Assembly (NCBI GenBank): GCA_029721435.1
Contig: CM056582.1
Location: 39,948,611-40,012,610 of the forward strand
Length of the DNA: 64,000 bases
Direction of reading: 5' to 3'
DNA from: Gymnothorax reevesii
Lineage: Eukaryota > Chordata > Actinopteri > Anguilliformes > Muraenidae
Below the pieces are notes generated by a model. The model was not told the DNA's origin and did not search any database. It saw only the letters and a program-made list of their open reading frames with translations. Positions 37,862-48,978 of the stretch are shown piece by piece. Made by a program: the position numbers and the translations under genes. The first letter of the stretch is position 1. Every line of letters begins with the position of its first letter.

Positions 37862-38362
37862 CTACCAGACCCACTTAGAGTGTTTGTTGCCAAAAAGCTC
37901 TATCTTGGTCTCATCTGACCAAAGCACATGGTCCCAGTTGAAGTCCCAGTACCGCTTAGCGAACTCCAGACATTTGCATTTATGATTGTAAGTGAGAAAA
38001 GGTTTTTTCCGTGCATGCCTCCAAAATAGCTTGTTGGCATGTAGATAGTGCCTGAAGATTGTTTTGGAGACTTTGTGACCCCAAAATGCTACCATTTGTT
38101 GCAATTCTTTAATAGTGAGCCTTGGAGAACTTTTTATTTCTCCTACCATCCTCCTCACTGTGCGTTGTGGCAAAATAGCCTTGCGTCCTTGTCCAGGCTT
38201 TTTTAACACTGTTTCAGTTGTTTTAAACTTCTCAATGATTCCTCTGACAGTAGATATGGGCAGGTGCAGGCGAGTGGCTATTCTCCAGTAGCCATTGCCT
38301 GACTTGTGAAGGTCCACACACATCTGCCTTACTTGAATGGTGAGTTCCTTTGTCTTTCCCAT
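37862..38362 (-). pseudogene. Tc1 transposase, N-terminal and partial catalytic domain
   Basis: A 166-residue frame starts MGKTKELTIQVRQMCVDLHK. It has the helix-turn-helix (HLPISTVRGIIEKFKTT), a basic linker (PGQGRKAILPQRTVRRM), and the first half of the DDE domain. WDHVLWSDETKIELFG carries the DET motif with the second catalytic aspartate. It ends in a stop after NKHSKWVW, where functional Tc1 enzymes continue for roughly 110 more residues. Degraded remains of the catalytic C-terminus follow to about 37700 in broken frames. No active enzyme can be made. Confidence 0.9.
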
Positions 38363-38555
38363 GTTGAAGAGTGGATAAGAGAAATGGCCTCTGTGTCACG
38401 TCATGTGTCAGGGAAACAGGAAGTGATGAATTACTAATTAAATGTTCCTAGATGCTCTGATCAACTTTGTAAACTACTGTAGAAATGACAGAAATACTTC
38501 AATTACATTTATTTCCTAGGAAATGTTAGGGGTGCCAATAATTGTGGAACAGGTG

Positions 38556-40437
38556 CAGGGCTCCAGACTAACTTCTTGCATTGGTTGCACTGGTGCGCCT
38601 AAATTTTTTTTTTAGGTGCACCAGCACAAAATTAGGTGCACCCAAATTTTTCACTGTGTCGCCTTTAACGCCATAAGGTCACCTTTTTATTCGATCTCCA
38701 TAACTTTCATATAATGTGAATGATTTTTAAACAAGAAAAAGGTATAGAGAAATGCTTGTCTTTATTTCATTGAACTGCTCTCACTAAAAGCACAATTATA
38801 TATAAAAAGATAAATAAAGTGCTTCACTGAGCTGAAATTTAACATTTCAAACTGAAACATTTCAAGTAAAATAAAACATTTCAAAATAAAACGTGCAACT
38901 GTTCAAAGAGCTTCACTGAACTGAGACCTAACATCATGTTAGGTTATCTTATAGCAGTCTCCCCTTGCTGTCACATGCCCCTCAGATGGTCAACTGCAGC
39001 ACCAACAGCACCTAGAGCAACAGTTTTCCCCAGCCAATCTGCACACTGATGCCCAAGTGCAAATGCTTGCTTTGTGGCAGCATAAATTCAAAGGAAAAAA
39101 AAGATCACACAGGTCACTAGCCTGTAATTTGCAAAGGGAAAACTGTTTGTGATCTTCGCCTACTTATCTTTATACTTATTCATTTTTAATAATAATATTT
39201 TATATCTATTATTTAAATATTTTTAAATGTAATATTTAGGACTATAAAATTTTCTTAAGATTAATATTTCGTTATCTCTCATGCTGTAATGTGTCTGTGC
39301 CTTCAAACTTTACTTAGGCATGTCCATGCTCCACCTCGATGTGTGTCCTATCAAAATGTTGACCGGTCACCCTTAGTGCAAAATGCGGCTGTAGACGATC
39401 ACACACTCCTTGGTAGAGACGTCTGTGTCGCTGTCAATCATGAAGCACATGTATGTGGCGTTTCCAATGTCCGCAGCTGTATTTCGCTTTAAGGTGTCGG
39501 CTATTACACCAATGAATTGGGCACATGCCGTATACCTTTAATCCATTTTTCTTCGGCTACTCCTCTTTGGCAATGTTGTATGCAACATTCCTCAGAGGAC
39601 CTGATTACTCTCTGCCACTGAAATGCAGCTGGGAGAGGGGCCACTTTCTGTGCGCACTTGTCACGGCACAACGTGTGTTTTTTAGGCATGTTATGCTTTT
39701 TTAAAGTTTCGATTCGAAACGTTGTTGACCCGCTCGTGAATGCAATATTTCTGGCCGTATTCTGACCGCACTCCTGACAGTACACGCTGTGCATTGCGTT
39801 CCGTCCTTTGTTGTACCTCTGCCAGGAAAATTGTTTCAGCCAGTCCTTTCTGAAGGAATACATTTCGGCCTTTTTAATTTGGGTCTCAGAGCCGGGCTCT
39901 ATCCCACACTCGGTTGACACCTCCTCTGGTTCCGAGTCTGATGCTGTCGCCGAAGGACCGGGGCTTGGCATTTCACCAAGGACCGAGGGCTCCGTTTCTT
40001 GATGGGATGGACACTCGGTAGTGGGGATGGATGGGATTATAGTAGTAGGGCTGGTTGTAGGCTTAGTTTTCTTAATGAAAAAACTTTCAATATTTCGGCC
40101 TCTCTTCATTTTCCCTCATTTTGTCGCGTTTAGTTCATTTTTCCGTTTCAGTTATTCAGCCACTCTGGCGCTCAGGTCGCGCACAAATTTTTAAACACAC
40201 ACAACTTACAGGACCACAGCCAATCAAAGACCCTTATTTGATTCTCTTATTGGTTTAGAACACGGTATGATCCAACCATGATGAGTGCGTGAGTTCGGTC
40301 ACAGGAGAACACAGAGCGAGGATGCACTTGCGAAATAAATTTAAGTTTTATCCCGGGAATCATCAGGTGCACCAGCGCGACCTAGCAAAATTATTAGTCG
40401 CACTCTTAAAAATTTTTGGTCGCACTCTGGAGCCCTG
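38556..40437 (-). mobile_element. hAT-like element (5-bp duplication type) inserted in Tc1
   Basis: The ends CAGGGCTCCAGA and TCTGGAGCCCTG are perfect 12-bp inverted repeats. The flanks are AGGTG on both sides (38551-38555 and 40438-40442), a 5-bp target duplication. Removing the element restores the Tc1 sequence seen in copy 1. A zinc-finger transposase fragment and a degraded hAT catalytic segment lie on the minus strand. Five-base duplications plus TTF-type fingers fit the hAT5-like group. Confidence 0.88.
39504..40109 (-). pseudogene. hAT transposase N-terminus with TTF-type zinc finger (ZNF862-like)
   Basis: A 201-residue frame begins MKRGRNIESFFIKK, then a Ser/Thr/Pro-rich acidic linker, then a finger block. 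The block includes RKDWLKQFSWQRYNKGRNAM, VYCQECGQN, FRIETLKKHN and KKHTLCRDK, with paired Cys and His residues as in TTF-type fingers of ZNF862/KRBA2-related hAT transposases. The finger would bind the element's ends. The frame ends at 39504. Just beyond, at about 39500-39370, the same frame yields YMCFMIDSDTDVSTKECVIV, which resembles the first catalytic block of hAT enzymes but with stops. The dimerisation domain is absent. Confidence 0.75.
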
Positions 40438-40726
40438 AGGTGATTTTATGGAAAATAATTATTTCTTAGGGATTTCTTTTTCCCTTCAAATTCACTTGAG
40501 TTGAAGGTTACATTTTTCTACAATTTTCAGTGTGAGAGTATGCTTCTGCAATAAAAATTAAATTTATTTTAAGGCTTTTAACACATCTTAACACATCCAG
40601 TAGAAGGAACTCTCCAGTCCTGGTTCATTTGGAATAATTCCCATTGACCATATCCCTGCCTCATTTAAATCCTGTAAATGTACTTGAGACTTCAGGCCAG
40701 TTTTGGAAGTCTTTTTTAAATAAGTC

Positions 40727-40760
40727 TTTATTTATTTATTTATTTATTTATTTATTTTAT
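40727..40760. repeat. (TTTA)n microsatellite
   Basis: About eight uninterrupted TTTA units, seen directly. Confidence 0.95.
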
Positions 40761-41364
40761 CAGTTTTAGCTGCGCAACTGTGCGCAATGTTAAGAGAATA
40801 CAACCAACCTTGCTGTTACGCAAAGGTTTTTATACTTTCCTGATTGTCCAATCAATGTCTTTCAGTTACTGTGGAAAGTTTATACTCTCTGGAATTGGAT
40901 AAGACTTGCCAATCAATAGATCATTACTGGGGAAGTTTCACGTGGGCGTGAACAATAACTACTGTATGCGTTACTCAGATGAGCCTGAGTAAGCAATTGA
41001 CTGAGTGGCTAATCAATGAGACTACATGGTAGGGTACAGTGCCGTGAAAAAGTATTTGCCCCCTTCCTGATTTCTTACTTTTTTGCACTTTTTAACATTT
41101 CAGATCATCAGACAAAGATAACCTGAGTAAATACAAAAATGCAGTTTTGAAATGATGATTTCATTTATTAAGGAGGAAAAGCTATCCAAACCTACCTGGC
41201 CCTATGTGAAAAACTAATTTCCCTCCTTGTTAAATCATGAATAAACTGTGATTAACCACATTTTTGAGTGCAATTTCACTAGCCACACCCAGGCCTGATT
41301 ACTGCCAGGCCTATTGAATCAAGAAATCAAAGTGAAAGTAGCTAAAAGATCTCAAAAAGCAACA

Positions 41365-42347
41365 TGTCATGCCGCGAACTAAAGAAATTCAAGAACAGCT
41401 GAGAAACAAAGGAATTGACATCCATCAGTCTGGAAAGGGTGGCAAAGCCATTTCTATGGCTTTATGACTCCAGCGAGTCACGGTGAAAGCCATTATCCAC
41501 AAATGGAGAAAACTTTGAACAGTGGTGAACCTTCCCAGGAGTGGCCGGCCTACCGGAATTACTCCAAAAGCGCATTGACGACTCATGCAGGAGGTCACAA
41601 AAGAACCCAGAACAACATCTAAAGAACTGCAGGCCTCACTTGCCTTTAAGGTCAGTATTCCTGATTCAACAATAGGAAAGAGACTGGGCAAAAATGTTAT
41701 CCACGGGAGGGTTCCAAGGAGAAAACTACTGCTGACCAAAAAGAACACAAGGACTCATCTCACATTTGCCAAAATACATCTTGATGATCCCCAAGACTTT
41801 TGGGAAAATATTCTATGGACTGACGAGACAAAAGTAGATTTTTTTTGGAAGGTGTGCATCCCATTACATCAGGCGTAAAATTAACATATCATTTCATAAG
41901 AAGAACATCATACCAAATGTCAAACGTGGTGGTGGTAATGTGATGGTTTGGGGCTGTTTTGCTGCTTCAGAACTTCAAGGACTTGTCTTAATTGATGGAA
42001 CTATGAATTCTGCTCTCAATCAAAAAATCCGGAATGAGAATGTCCAACCATCAGTTGGTAACCTCAAGCTCAAGCGCACTTGGGTTATGCAGCAGGACAA
42101 TGATCCGAAACACACTAGCAAGTCCACGTCTGAATGACTTAAAAAAAACAAACTGAAGGTTTTGGAGCGGCCTAAGCAAAGTCCGGACTTAAATCTGATT
42201 GTGATGCTGTGGCATGACCTTAAACGGGCCGTTCATGCCCAAAAACCCTCCAATGTGGCTAAATTAAAACATTCTGTAAAGAAGTATGGGCCACAATTCC
42301 TCCATAGCGATGTGAAAGACTCATTGCCAGTTATCGCAAACACTTGA
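41365..42347 (+). pseudogene. Tc1/mariner transposase, decayed
   Basis: Translation in shifting frames gives MPRTKEIQEQLRNKGIDIHQ, a helix-turn-helix region, and ITPKAH. Then from 41585 come EVTKEPRTTSKELQASL and HRLGKNVIHGR-like text, and LWTDETKVDFF, in which TDE holds the second catalytic aspartate. The frame stops at 41876. Later segments are VWGCFAASELQGLVLIDGTM (41940-42137), QQDNDPKHTSKSTSE, and QSPDLNLIVMLWHDLKRAVH (42162-42347), the last holding the final catalytic region. Multiple stops and frameshifts mean no enzyme can be produced. The 3' end is cut by the inserted element. Confidence 0.85.
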
Positions 42348-42360
42348 GGGCCATTCCGCG

Positions 42361-42373
42361 TTACATACGTTAC
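42361..42373 (+). repeat. TTAC-N5-TTAC motif, site 1
   Basis: TTACATACGTTAC lies 13 bp inside the left terminus. Related sites are at 42539, 42745, 44057 (inverted), 44072 and 44240. Confidence 0.7.
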
Positions 42374-42538
42374 AGTTCGGACACACATTTTTATGATAAA
42401 TATGACTACAATTTTTTATTGCTTGTAGTTTCCATCTTGTTTATACATTGCTTGTGGTCCAGGGTCACTACGCTTTCATAAAAAGTAAGAAAAATTTCCC
42501 TCCCTTTGCCAACCTATATGCAACAGCCCCTTTCAGCA

Positions 42539-42551
42539 TTACATGTGTTAC
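42539..42551 (+). repeat. TTAC-N5-TTAC motif, site 2
   Basis: TTACATGTGTTAC, identical to site 6 at 44240-44252. Confidence 0.7.
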
Positions 42552-42744
42552 ATTCAGAGAAAAATTTAACACTGTCACTTTTTTCAAATCCTCAAAAGTC
42601 TATGAAGAGTGCCACTGAGTGCATTTCTCTTAGTTATGATTTGAATACCCAATATATTAAGTTGTTATATCAGGTATTGTTGGGGATTTTAGAAATACCG
42701 AAAGCTTTTAATGAAGGAATTCGGGTGTTCCGTGCCTTAAAAAG

Positions 42745-42757
42745 TTACGTGCGTTAC
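42745..42757 (+). repeat. TTAC-N5-TTAC motif, site 3
   Basis: TTACGTGCGTTAC, followed by GCGTCT; site 5 is followed by a similar ACGTCT. Confidence 0.7.
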
Positions 42758-43648
42758 GCGTCTGAACTGGGTATGAAGAAATCAATTTCTGGAGCATTTT
42801 ATGAACATTGATTGATTTGTTTTTCTTTAAAATAAATATTTTTCACAAAATGAAGTGGTTAAGGAGTCCTTTCATTGTAATAGGTTCAGATAGGAAGCCA
42901 TTTATACCAAGGAAACTGCAAGAAGCCATTCTTGCCGAGACCAGTTTCTGTTGTGAAATGTTGTTGTTTTTCTGCCAGATGCTACTCTTGCTGAGACCAA
43001 TTTCTGTTCTGAATCTGAAACTATGCTGTTTTTTTAGCAATTTCCTGACACAACTGACAGTGACAGGGCCACCAAGACTTCTATAAAAGAAGAGAGTGGA
43101 AAAAGCCCTAGCAGACCTATGTCCTCCATGTAACAGAGAGGACCGATTCTTTTATTCAGACAATTATATTTTGCTCTTTACTGAATTTCCCATTTCTGTT
43201 CATGATTCTCACTTTAATTTATGATATTTGAAGTTTATATTCACCCTGGGCTGTACAGTGCAACAGTTTTGCTCGCATTTGCAATTTTAAAAAATCATGT
43301 GCGAAGATTAATTTGAAAGCACTCGCACACATGCGAAAGGTTGCATAATCGCTGTTGATTTGCCACAACTTTGTCTACCACCAAAGTGGGTGTGTATTGT
43401 CTTTAAGATATGAAGGAGTGATGTATCAAGGGAAATGCATTTTGAAATGTATTTAGATATTACATCTACCGACCATTTAAATGCTTTTGCTAAAAAAAAA
43501 AAAACTACATTTCCCGAACAAGAGCGCGCCGCAGCGTCAAAGACGGGACTAGGCAGATTTGAATAGCTCGTTCATCCGCCAAACTGACATGACATCAATT
43601 GGGTAATCCTGTAAATGGACCAAAGCTGATACGGAAGCTTGTGGTGTT

Positions 43649-43966
43649 ATGAGTTATGGAACCAAAGAGAGCGAAGCAAGTAGGCCTAGTGAAGCTAGTA
43701 AAACTCTAAAACCAGGTGACTGGGCTTTGCTCAGGGGTGATGGAAAGAATTTTCCCAGAGAGGTGTTAGCAGTCCATGGCTCTGATTTTGAGGTTTGTGT
43801 GATGAAACCGGTCGGAAAAGGAAAATGGTCTTGGCCTGGACGCCCCAACGTACTTCAATATGAGCCTGAGAATGTTTTGAAAAAGCTGGAACCACCAGTT
43901 CCTGTAGGTATGGCTGGAGCAGGTAGCAAGGAAGACATCTTCTATGAATTCAATACTGTTGTATAA
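43649..43966 (+). CDS. Small Tudor/PWWP-like domain ORF inside the unassigned transposon
   Basis: An intact 105-residue frame starting MSYGTKESEASRPSEAS. Its core, GDWALLRGDGKNFPREVLAV then FEVCVMKP and WSWPGR, followed by YEPENVLKKLEPPVP, has the barrel-like pattern (GDW, PGEV-like turn, WPxx, VLxxLxPP) of small Tudor/PWWP-like domains at the tail of many transposon-derived fish proteins. No transposase catalytic domain precedes it in the element. A CpG-rich stretch and an ACTACATTTCCC word lie just upstream (43504-43550). It may be a relic of the parent transposase or a retained DNA/chromatin-binding factor. Whether it is expressed is unknown. Confidence 0.5.
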   Translation: MSYGTKESEASRPSEASKTLKPGDWALLRGDGKNFPREVLAVHGSDFEVCVMKPVGKGKWSWPGRPNVLQYEPENVLKKLEPPVPVGMAGAGSKEDIFYEFNTVV

Positions 43967-44056
43967 ATCAAATGTCAACATGTAAACAAGCAAAAACCAG
44001 GAAAGAAATCACAAAGATTGTCGCTCTTTTCTGTGAAAAATGACCTTTAAATTTTT

Positions 44057-44084
44057 GTAACGCATGTAACGTTACGTGCATTAC
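44057..44084. repeat. Paired TTAC-N5-TTAC motifs, sites 4 and 5
   Basis: GTAACGCATGTAA (inverted, 44057-44069) is followed two bases later by TTACGTGCATTAC (44072-44084), making a head-to-head pair. Confidence 0.7.
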
Positions 44085-44239
44085 ACGTCTCTCAGGCAAA
44101 TGTCCATTGGGAAAATATGAAAATATCAGTGATTTCTTTGGGGTTTTTTTTTTGTTCACCCATTCTACCTTTGCATATGAGAAATGCAGGCCAAATATGG
44201 TCAATTGTTTGTTCTACATACATTAAAGGGTCATTTTTG

Positions 44240-44252
44240 TTACATGTGTTAC
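44240..44252 (+). repeat. TTAC-N5-TTAC motif, site 6
   Basis: TTACATGTGTTAC, identical to site 2. Confidence 0.7.
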
Positions 44253-44958
44253 ACAGACAACTCCCTAAATCTTCATAGGAAATTTTTCAAAAATCGTCAA
44301 CAAGTCGGACATTGAGCAACTGTCATTGATTAATGTATGCCTCTATTCAGTAAAAGATTGTGTGACTGAGATTTGTGTTGGAAATGATAATAAAGTGAGA
44401 AAACATATATCATTGTTTTAGCTTTTTTTTTCCAATCTTGGAAGTGGCTTATATTTGATGATGTGGCACGGATGGCACAAGTAAAGAATCAAACTAAAGT
44501 TAGAATTTCCTACAGTTTTAGATGTCTAAGTTTCCAAAAAAATGTATCCCATTGACAGAATTCAAAATTTTATTTTTCTGACCCAGGACCACTTCGGCTG
44601 GAATGGCCCTTGATTGCAGTTGTTGTCGCAGAGGGTGGCACAACCAGTTATTAGGTTTAGGGGCAATTACTTTTTCACACCAGGCCAGGTAGCTTTAGAT
44701 TAGGTTTTTTCCCCTTAGTAAATTAAATCATCATTTAAGAACTGCCTTTTGTATTTACACGGGTTGTCTTCGTCTAATATTAAATGTTTCAGGTCAGCAA
44801 ATAAATTTTAAGTGTGAAAAATATGCAAAAAAATAAGAAATCAGGAAGGGGGCAAATACTTTTTCATAAGGGAGCGCTAAATTAGTTGATGGAGAAATCT
44901 AGATGTAAATCCACGGTAAGGAATTTTGATATGCGACGACTATAATTGATAGTCGAAT

Positions 44959-44980
44959 GACATGGTATCAATACCATGTC
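44959..44980. repeat. Perfect 10-bp inverted repeat with a 2-bp centre
   Basis: GACATGGTAT and ATACCATGTC flank CA. It lies 82 bp outside the Tc1/mariner end; its role is unknown. Confidence 0.7.
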
Positions 44981-45650
44981 AAATTTATACCTCAGAAAAC
45001 TTACTTTTCTTCACTACTTAATTGGGATACCATTGGCTCACTAGACCTGAAGTGGTTGCTACAGAGGACAACATTTTTTTCTCTTGCAAGAGATTATTTT
45101 TTGAACTACTGGATAGATACTATGGGCAAGTTTATTGAGCAATTTGCACATCAGGCTTAGCTGAGGAGTTTAATTCATGCAACTCCTGAAAAACAGGTAT
45201 GGGACTGAACTTGTCCATATTCTAAACTGTGTTTGAGCTCGGCTTGCTGGTTAATATTCAATAACTGATCCAGGTGTGCCACCTAGTGGTAGAAAAGTGT
45301 GACTGCTTGGTTTAATAGAGCAGCTCCGTATCTGCTGGCATCTTCATCTGTGCAGAGGGGTTAACACCATTTCAGAAATTACAGCAAAACAGTGACTGGG
45401 GAAAAAAGTCCATTCAGCACACAAGCTGAAAAGTAAAAATGTCATTCGGCGCTTCCATGAACATCAGAGATTCCACACCGTAAAACCCAGGGCCCAGGTG
45501 TCCAAGTAAAATATCAATTCTCACAGACTTCAGAAGTCAATACTGGTGATGTAGGATACCTGAACAGCACAACCACACAGTGGTAACTGTATCAAGAAAA
45601 ACAGCTTCTCTTCTGGTATGACAATTCAGAGAAGCCTTGGAATTCACCAG

Positions 45651-46801
45651 TGTTGTTATGATTCTGCCTTGTTCTGTTCATGTTTTGCCATGTCTTAATC
45701 CATGCCATGTTTTGTTCCGGTTTAGTCCTGCATTTTCTCCCATAGTCCATTCCCTCAATTACATTCCGGTCCATGTTTTGTCTCATACCATGCATTGCAC
45801 TTTGTCTCCCCCTGTCTGGTCTTTTGTCATGTGATCGCTCACTGCCCCAGTATTGTGTGCCACACTTTCAGGTGATTTCATGGTTTCTGGGATTTCAACC
45901 ATTCCTTCCAATCTCGTTTACTTCCTTCACCTTGCTTTAATATTGCACTAACAATACTAACAGTTTGCTGTTTTAGTCAAACTTACTAACCAAGACTAAC
46001 ATTGTTTATGGTACTAACTTACTAACAAGCACTAGGGATTGTATAGCTGCACATTACTAATTGACTAACAAGCTCTCAGCACTTGCTCTGCTCTAGTCTC
46101 AGCCCTTTGCCTTCACTCAATTTACTTTGCTGTGCTTCAGCAGATTTTCTGCACCTGGCTAATCACTGTTCTGCCTCTCACTCTGTGCACGGTAGAACTC
46201 CCTAACCGGAGCCGTATGTTTGTCTGTAGGCTGTCTTTGTGATCCCTGTCCGTGTTTTGGCTTTTGCCAATTTCTTGTAATCGGGAACTTCCTCATGTTC
46301 ATTCCTTTGAAATTAGTCTGATCCAATTCACCTGCTTTCCCTTTGTGGCATGTGACTTCCCCTATGTGTATTTAAGCAGTCACTCACAGCTCTTGTCAGA
46401 ACGTTGATCACTATTTGTGCAGAGCGCCTTGTATGCCATTGAGTATTGTTTTTGTTCTACTGGTTTGTCTGACTTCGATTCTTGCCATTGCCCTTTTTGT
46501 ATTGTTTTTCTCTTTCTGGATTTCCACCCATTTTTGTATGACCACGATTTCTATGTTTGGATGCCCTGTGTATGACCCTTGGCTTTGTTCATCGACAACG
46601 ACTTTTTGCCTACCGTTTGTGTACCTTTGCTCATCTGTCTTCCTGGTTCTGACCCCTGCCTGTCTAGTCGACACTGTTTTTGGATTTTGTATTGTGGCTT
46701 GGCAGTTCTTGTGTTTTTTGGCTTGGACTCGGACCTCATTAAAGGCATATGTTTTTTTGGATTTCCCTTTCTCGTGTGTGGTTCCTGAACCGTACCTCAC
46801 A
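45651..46801 (+). mobile_element. Probable solo LTR of a retrotransposon
   Basis: The unit begins TGTTGTTATGATTCTGCC and ends CGTACCTCACA, a TG...CA format. The T-rich pyrimidine-biased text with repeated CATGTTTTG, CTGACCCCTGCCTGTC and GGATTTCC words matches long LTRs of fish Gypsy-like elements. No flanking duplication could be confirmed and no internal gag-pol lies beside it. The tract 45945-46080 contains repeated ACTAAC words. Open frames at 46411-46888 lie wholly inside and are not genes. Confidence 0.5.
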
Positions 46802-46809
46802 ATTGTTTC

Positions 46810-48450
46810 TTCTCAAATTCTGAAATCAATAGTCGGCTGCTCACAATTACAATACTGTTGTGGCCACACAGAAAAAGGCAGGTCTTGAGGGCAGTAGCGA
46901 CACATTTTTGATTTTTTTTCCCATATGTGCATTCATAAAAGTGTCTTAGTCAGTATAAATATAACTATAAATCTGAGGTTTCTCAACACACACTTTCACA
47001 ACCCTTCCAGTGATTTGTGCTCATGCTGTAAAGCTCCTCGCTCCATGCTGATACATTACTTCATGAAAATGAACAGACAGGTCTATCCATAGAAAAAAAT
47101 GGACGGAACTAAGAACTCACACACTCACACCCCAGATGGATTTTTGTGGACTGGGATTAACCTAATTTAGTGGGGGAAAGCACAGCAATGTGAAATCACA
47201 AATATTTTAATATTCAGAAAAGTTATTGTTGAATAAATACCATGTAACTATTTCTTGCAAACAGAACTTCCAAACTGAGGCATATTAAACAAATAGACCT
47301 TTAATCCTGACTGCCTTTGCCTGCCTACAACCCTGTGCTTTCCAGTTAAGGCAAAGGAAAGAGCCAATGATAATGCTCGAAAATGACATACCCCATCCTC
47401 CCAAAAATATTCCCTCCGCATTACGTTCATATCTACTATATTTAGGAACCCGAAATCCCCCTTTGGCATAAGTACCGATCCGGTCTACTTTTCACATGAA
47501 AGAGAGGAAACGAACCTGAAAAGACGACTTAGAAGGGGATTAGAGATGCTCATTCTGTGAAAGGTGCAGCATCATCCATTTCTAAAAGGTACCCATTCTG
47601 CTTGGTACTTCGCAAACGCATGATGTCACCTCAGCTGGAGACAGACACACACACACGCGCACACACACACATGCATCAGCAGCAATTTGGTTCAGTCTGC
47701 TGAGCTCATGAGCAAAGCGAGGGCCTGAGAGGGAGAGAGAGATATAGAGAGGCCATAGGTGTTTTGGAAATTGACAGATATTCGGAGAAGAGCCCAAGCA
47801 GTGCTTCAGGTCTCCAGTGACAGAACTGCCAAAGCTAGGTAACCCAGATTGGAATGGCCATATGGCTGAAGTCCAACACACAGATACCCATCCAAGGACT
47901 GCAAGGCCAGAGACCAGTGCACATCCACATAGCAAGGAACACACTCCACTGACGCTATGCAAACGCCCACCCTAAGTTCATGCAGTGCCCACATCCAGAC
48001 AGTTCTACACCTGCTATAGCAGAGCTATTCTACAGCAGATGCCCATTCAATCAGTGCTTACGCCGCAAAGACCTCACAAAGCACAGCACCCAGGAAACAC
48101 TTAGGTCACATGACACTTTAACACCCACTCAAGACCACAGACCACACACCCACACACAACTGTACCCACCTATTTGTCAGCATGATGTCACAATCTATAC
48201 TGCTCACACCTGGGAATAAAGTGGGAAAAATCCCATTCGATACACCATAACCACTCAGAATTATGGTATACACTGCACTATAGGCCCCAAGTAGTAGCGT
48301 ACTACTCTCATATCATGGGTCGCAACCAACATTGCAACTGAGACACACATGCTCACTTAACACTTTAATGCAGATATCCACGCATAGCGCTGCCTCCGCA
48401 CCATCCTTAGCGTCCATTGGAGTGACCTTGTCACAAACATCGTACAACAA
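46810..48450. other. Non-coding stretch with CA-rich simple repeat
   Basis: A CACACA/CGCG-rich microsatellite lies at 47640-47673 and a GAGA tract at 47727-47752. No gene is recognised; the minus frame at 47582-47962 runs through the microsatellite and has no domain. Confidence 0.4.
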
Positions 48451-48451
48451 A

Positions 48452-48560
48452 GTAGTGCTGCACAATTTGGTAAAAATGTGCGATTGCGATTAAAGTGGAC
48501 CATATTGCAATTTGCGACTACGATATGATTTTTTTTAAATGATATCTTGAGCCTACTCGC
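48452..48560. repeat. Possible hAT-type MITE end
   Basis: AGTGCTGCACAATTTGG then GTGCGATTGCGAT and GCAATTTGCGACTACGAT are typical of the start of a widespread fish hAT non-autonomous family. No right end was identified. Confidence 0.4.
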
Positions 48561-48978
48561 TTTGTTATCAAGGAGAGTGCAGAGAATAATGATGATTTTG
48601 TAGGGTATTTGTAGGGTAACTCAAAAAATGCAAACATTAAGGTGCATAAAAATACAAAACAAGTTTAAAGCACTGTTTTCAAAATAACATTTTCCAAAAG
48701 AGAGGTTTTTCTTTTTTTGAAAATCAGGATATTTTCTTCAAAGTGCAAATGCAGTGACACTATTGAAAACTTAGATGCCTTTCTGCAGGCATTTTTGTAA
48801 ATCTATTAAGTGCTACTTAAAACAAAAAGCAAAAAGTTTGTACAGTACCCTTAACACGACTTATTCTGTTCAGGTATAGGCTACCTGGAATCAAAGTATC
48901 ACCATATGCCGATATGCCAAGTCTCACGCACTCGGCCAAAGTCCAGCGGATTTTTTTTTTTTTTGCTTATTCATTGTA

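Larger units (their letters stand above)
42348..44609. mobile_element. Unassigned 2262-bp DNA transposon with TTGA duplication
   Basis: The ends GGGCCATTCC and GGAATGGCCC are perfect 10-bp inverted repeats. Each is flanked by TTGA (42344-42347 and 44610-44613). Removing the element and one TTGA restores the continuous Tc1 sequence ACACTTGATTGCAG, so the borders are exact. Six 13-bp sites of the form TTAC-N5-TTAC are spread inside. The only coherent frame is 43649-43966. Four-base duplication close to TTAA suggests a Kolobok- or piggyBac-like integration preference, but the end sequence does not settle the superfamily. Confidence 0.85.
41037..44877 (+). mobile_element. Tc1/mariner transposon (AAAAAGTATTTGCCCCC family), split by an insertion
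   Basis: The left end, after TA (41035-41036), reads CAGTGCCGTGAAAAAGTATT and continues with TGCCCCCTTCCTGATTTC. The right end (44823-44877), before TA, is its inverted counterpart. This is one of the best-known Tc1-like families of fish. The transposase is on the plus strand with numerous stops. A 2262-bp unrelated element sits between CAAACACTTGA and TTGATTGCAG in its 3' part. Confidence 0.92.

Noticed and set aside
46411..46888. 157-codon hydrophobic plus-strand frame and overlapping minus-strand frame
   Set aside because: Both lie in the probable LTR; hydrophobicity follows from its T-rich composition.
47582..47962. 126-codon minus-strand Cys-rich frame
   Set aside because: It passes through a CA microsatellite, has no domain and no splice or start context.
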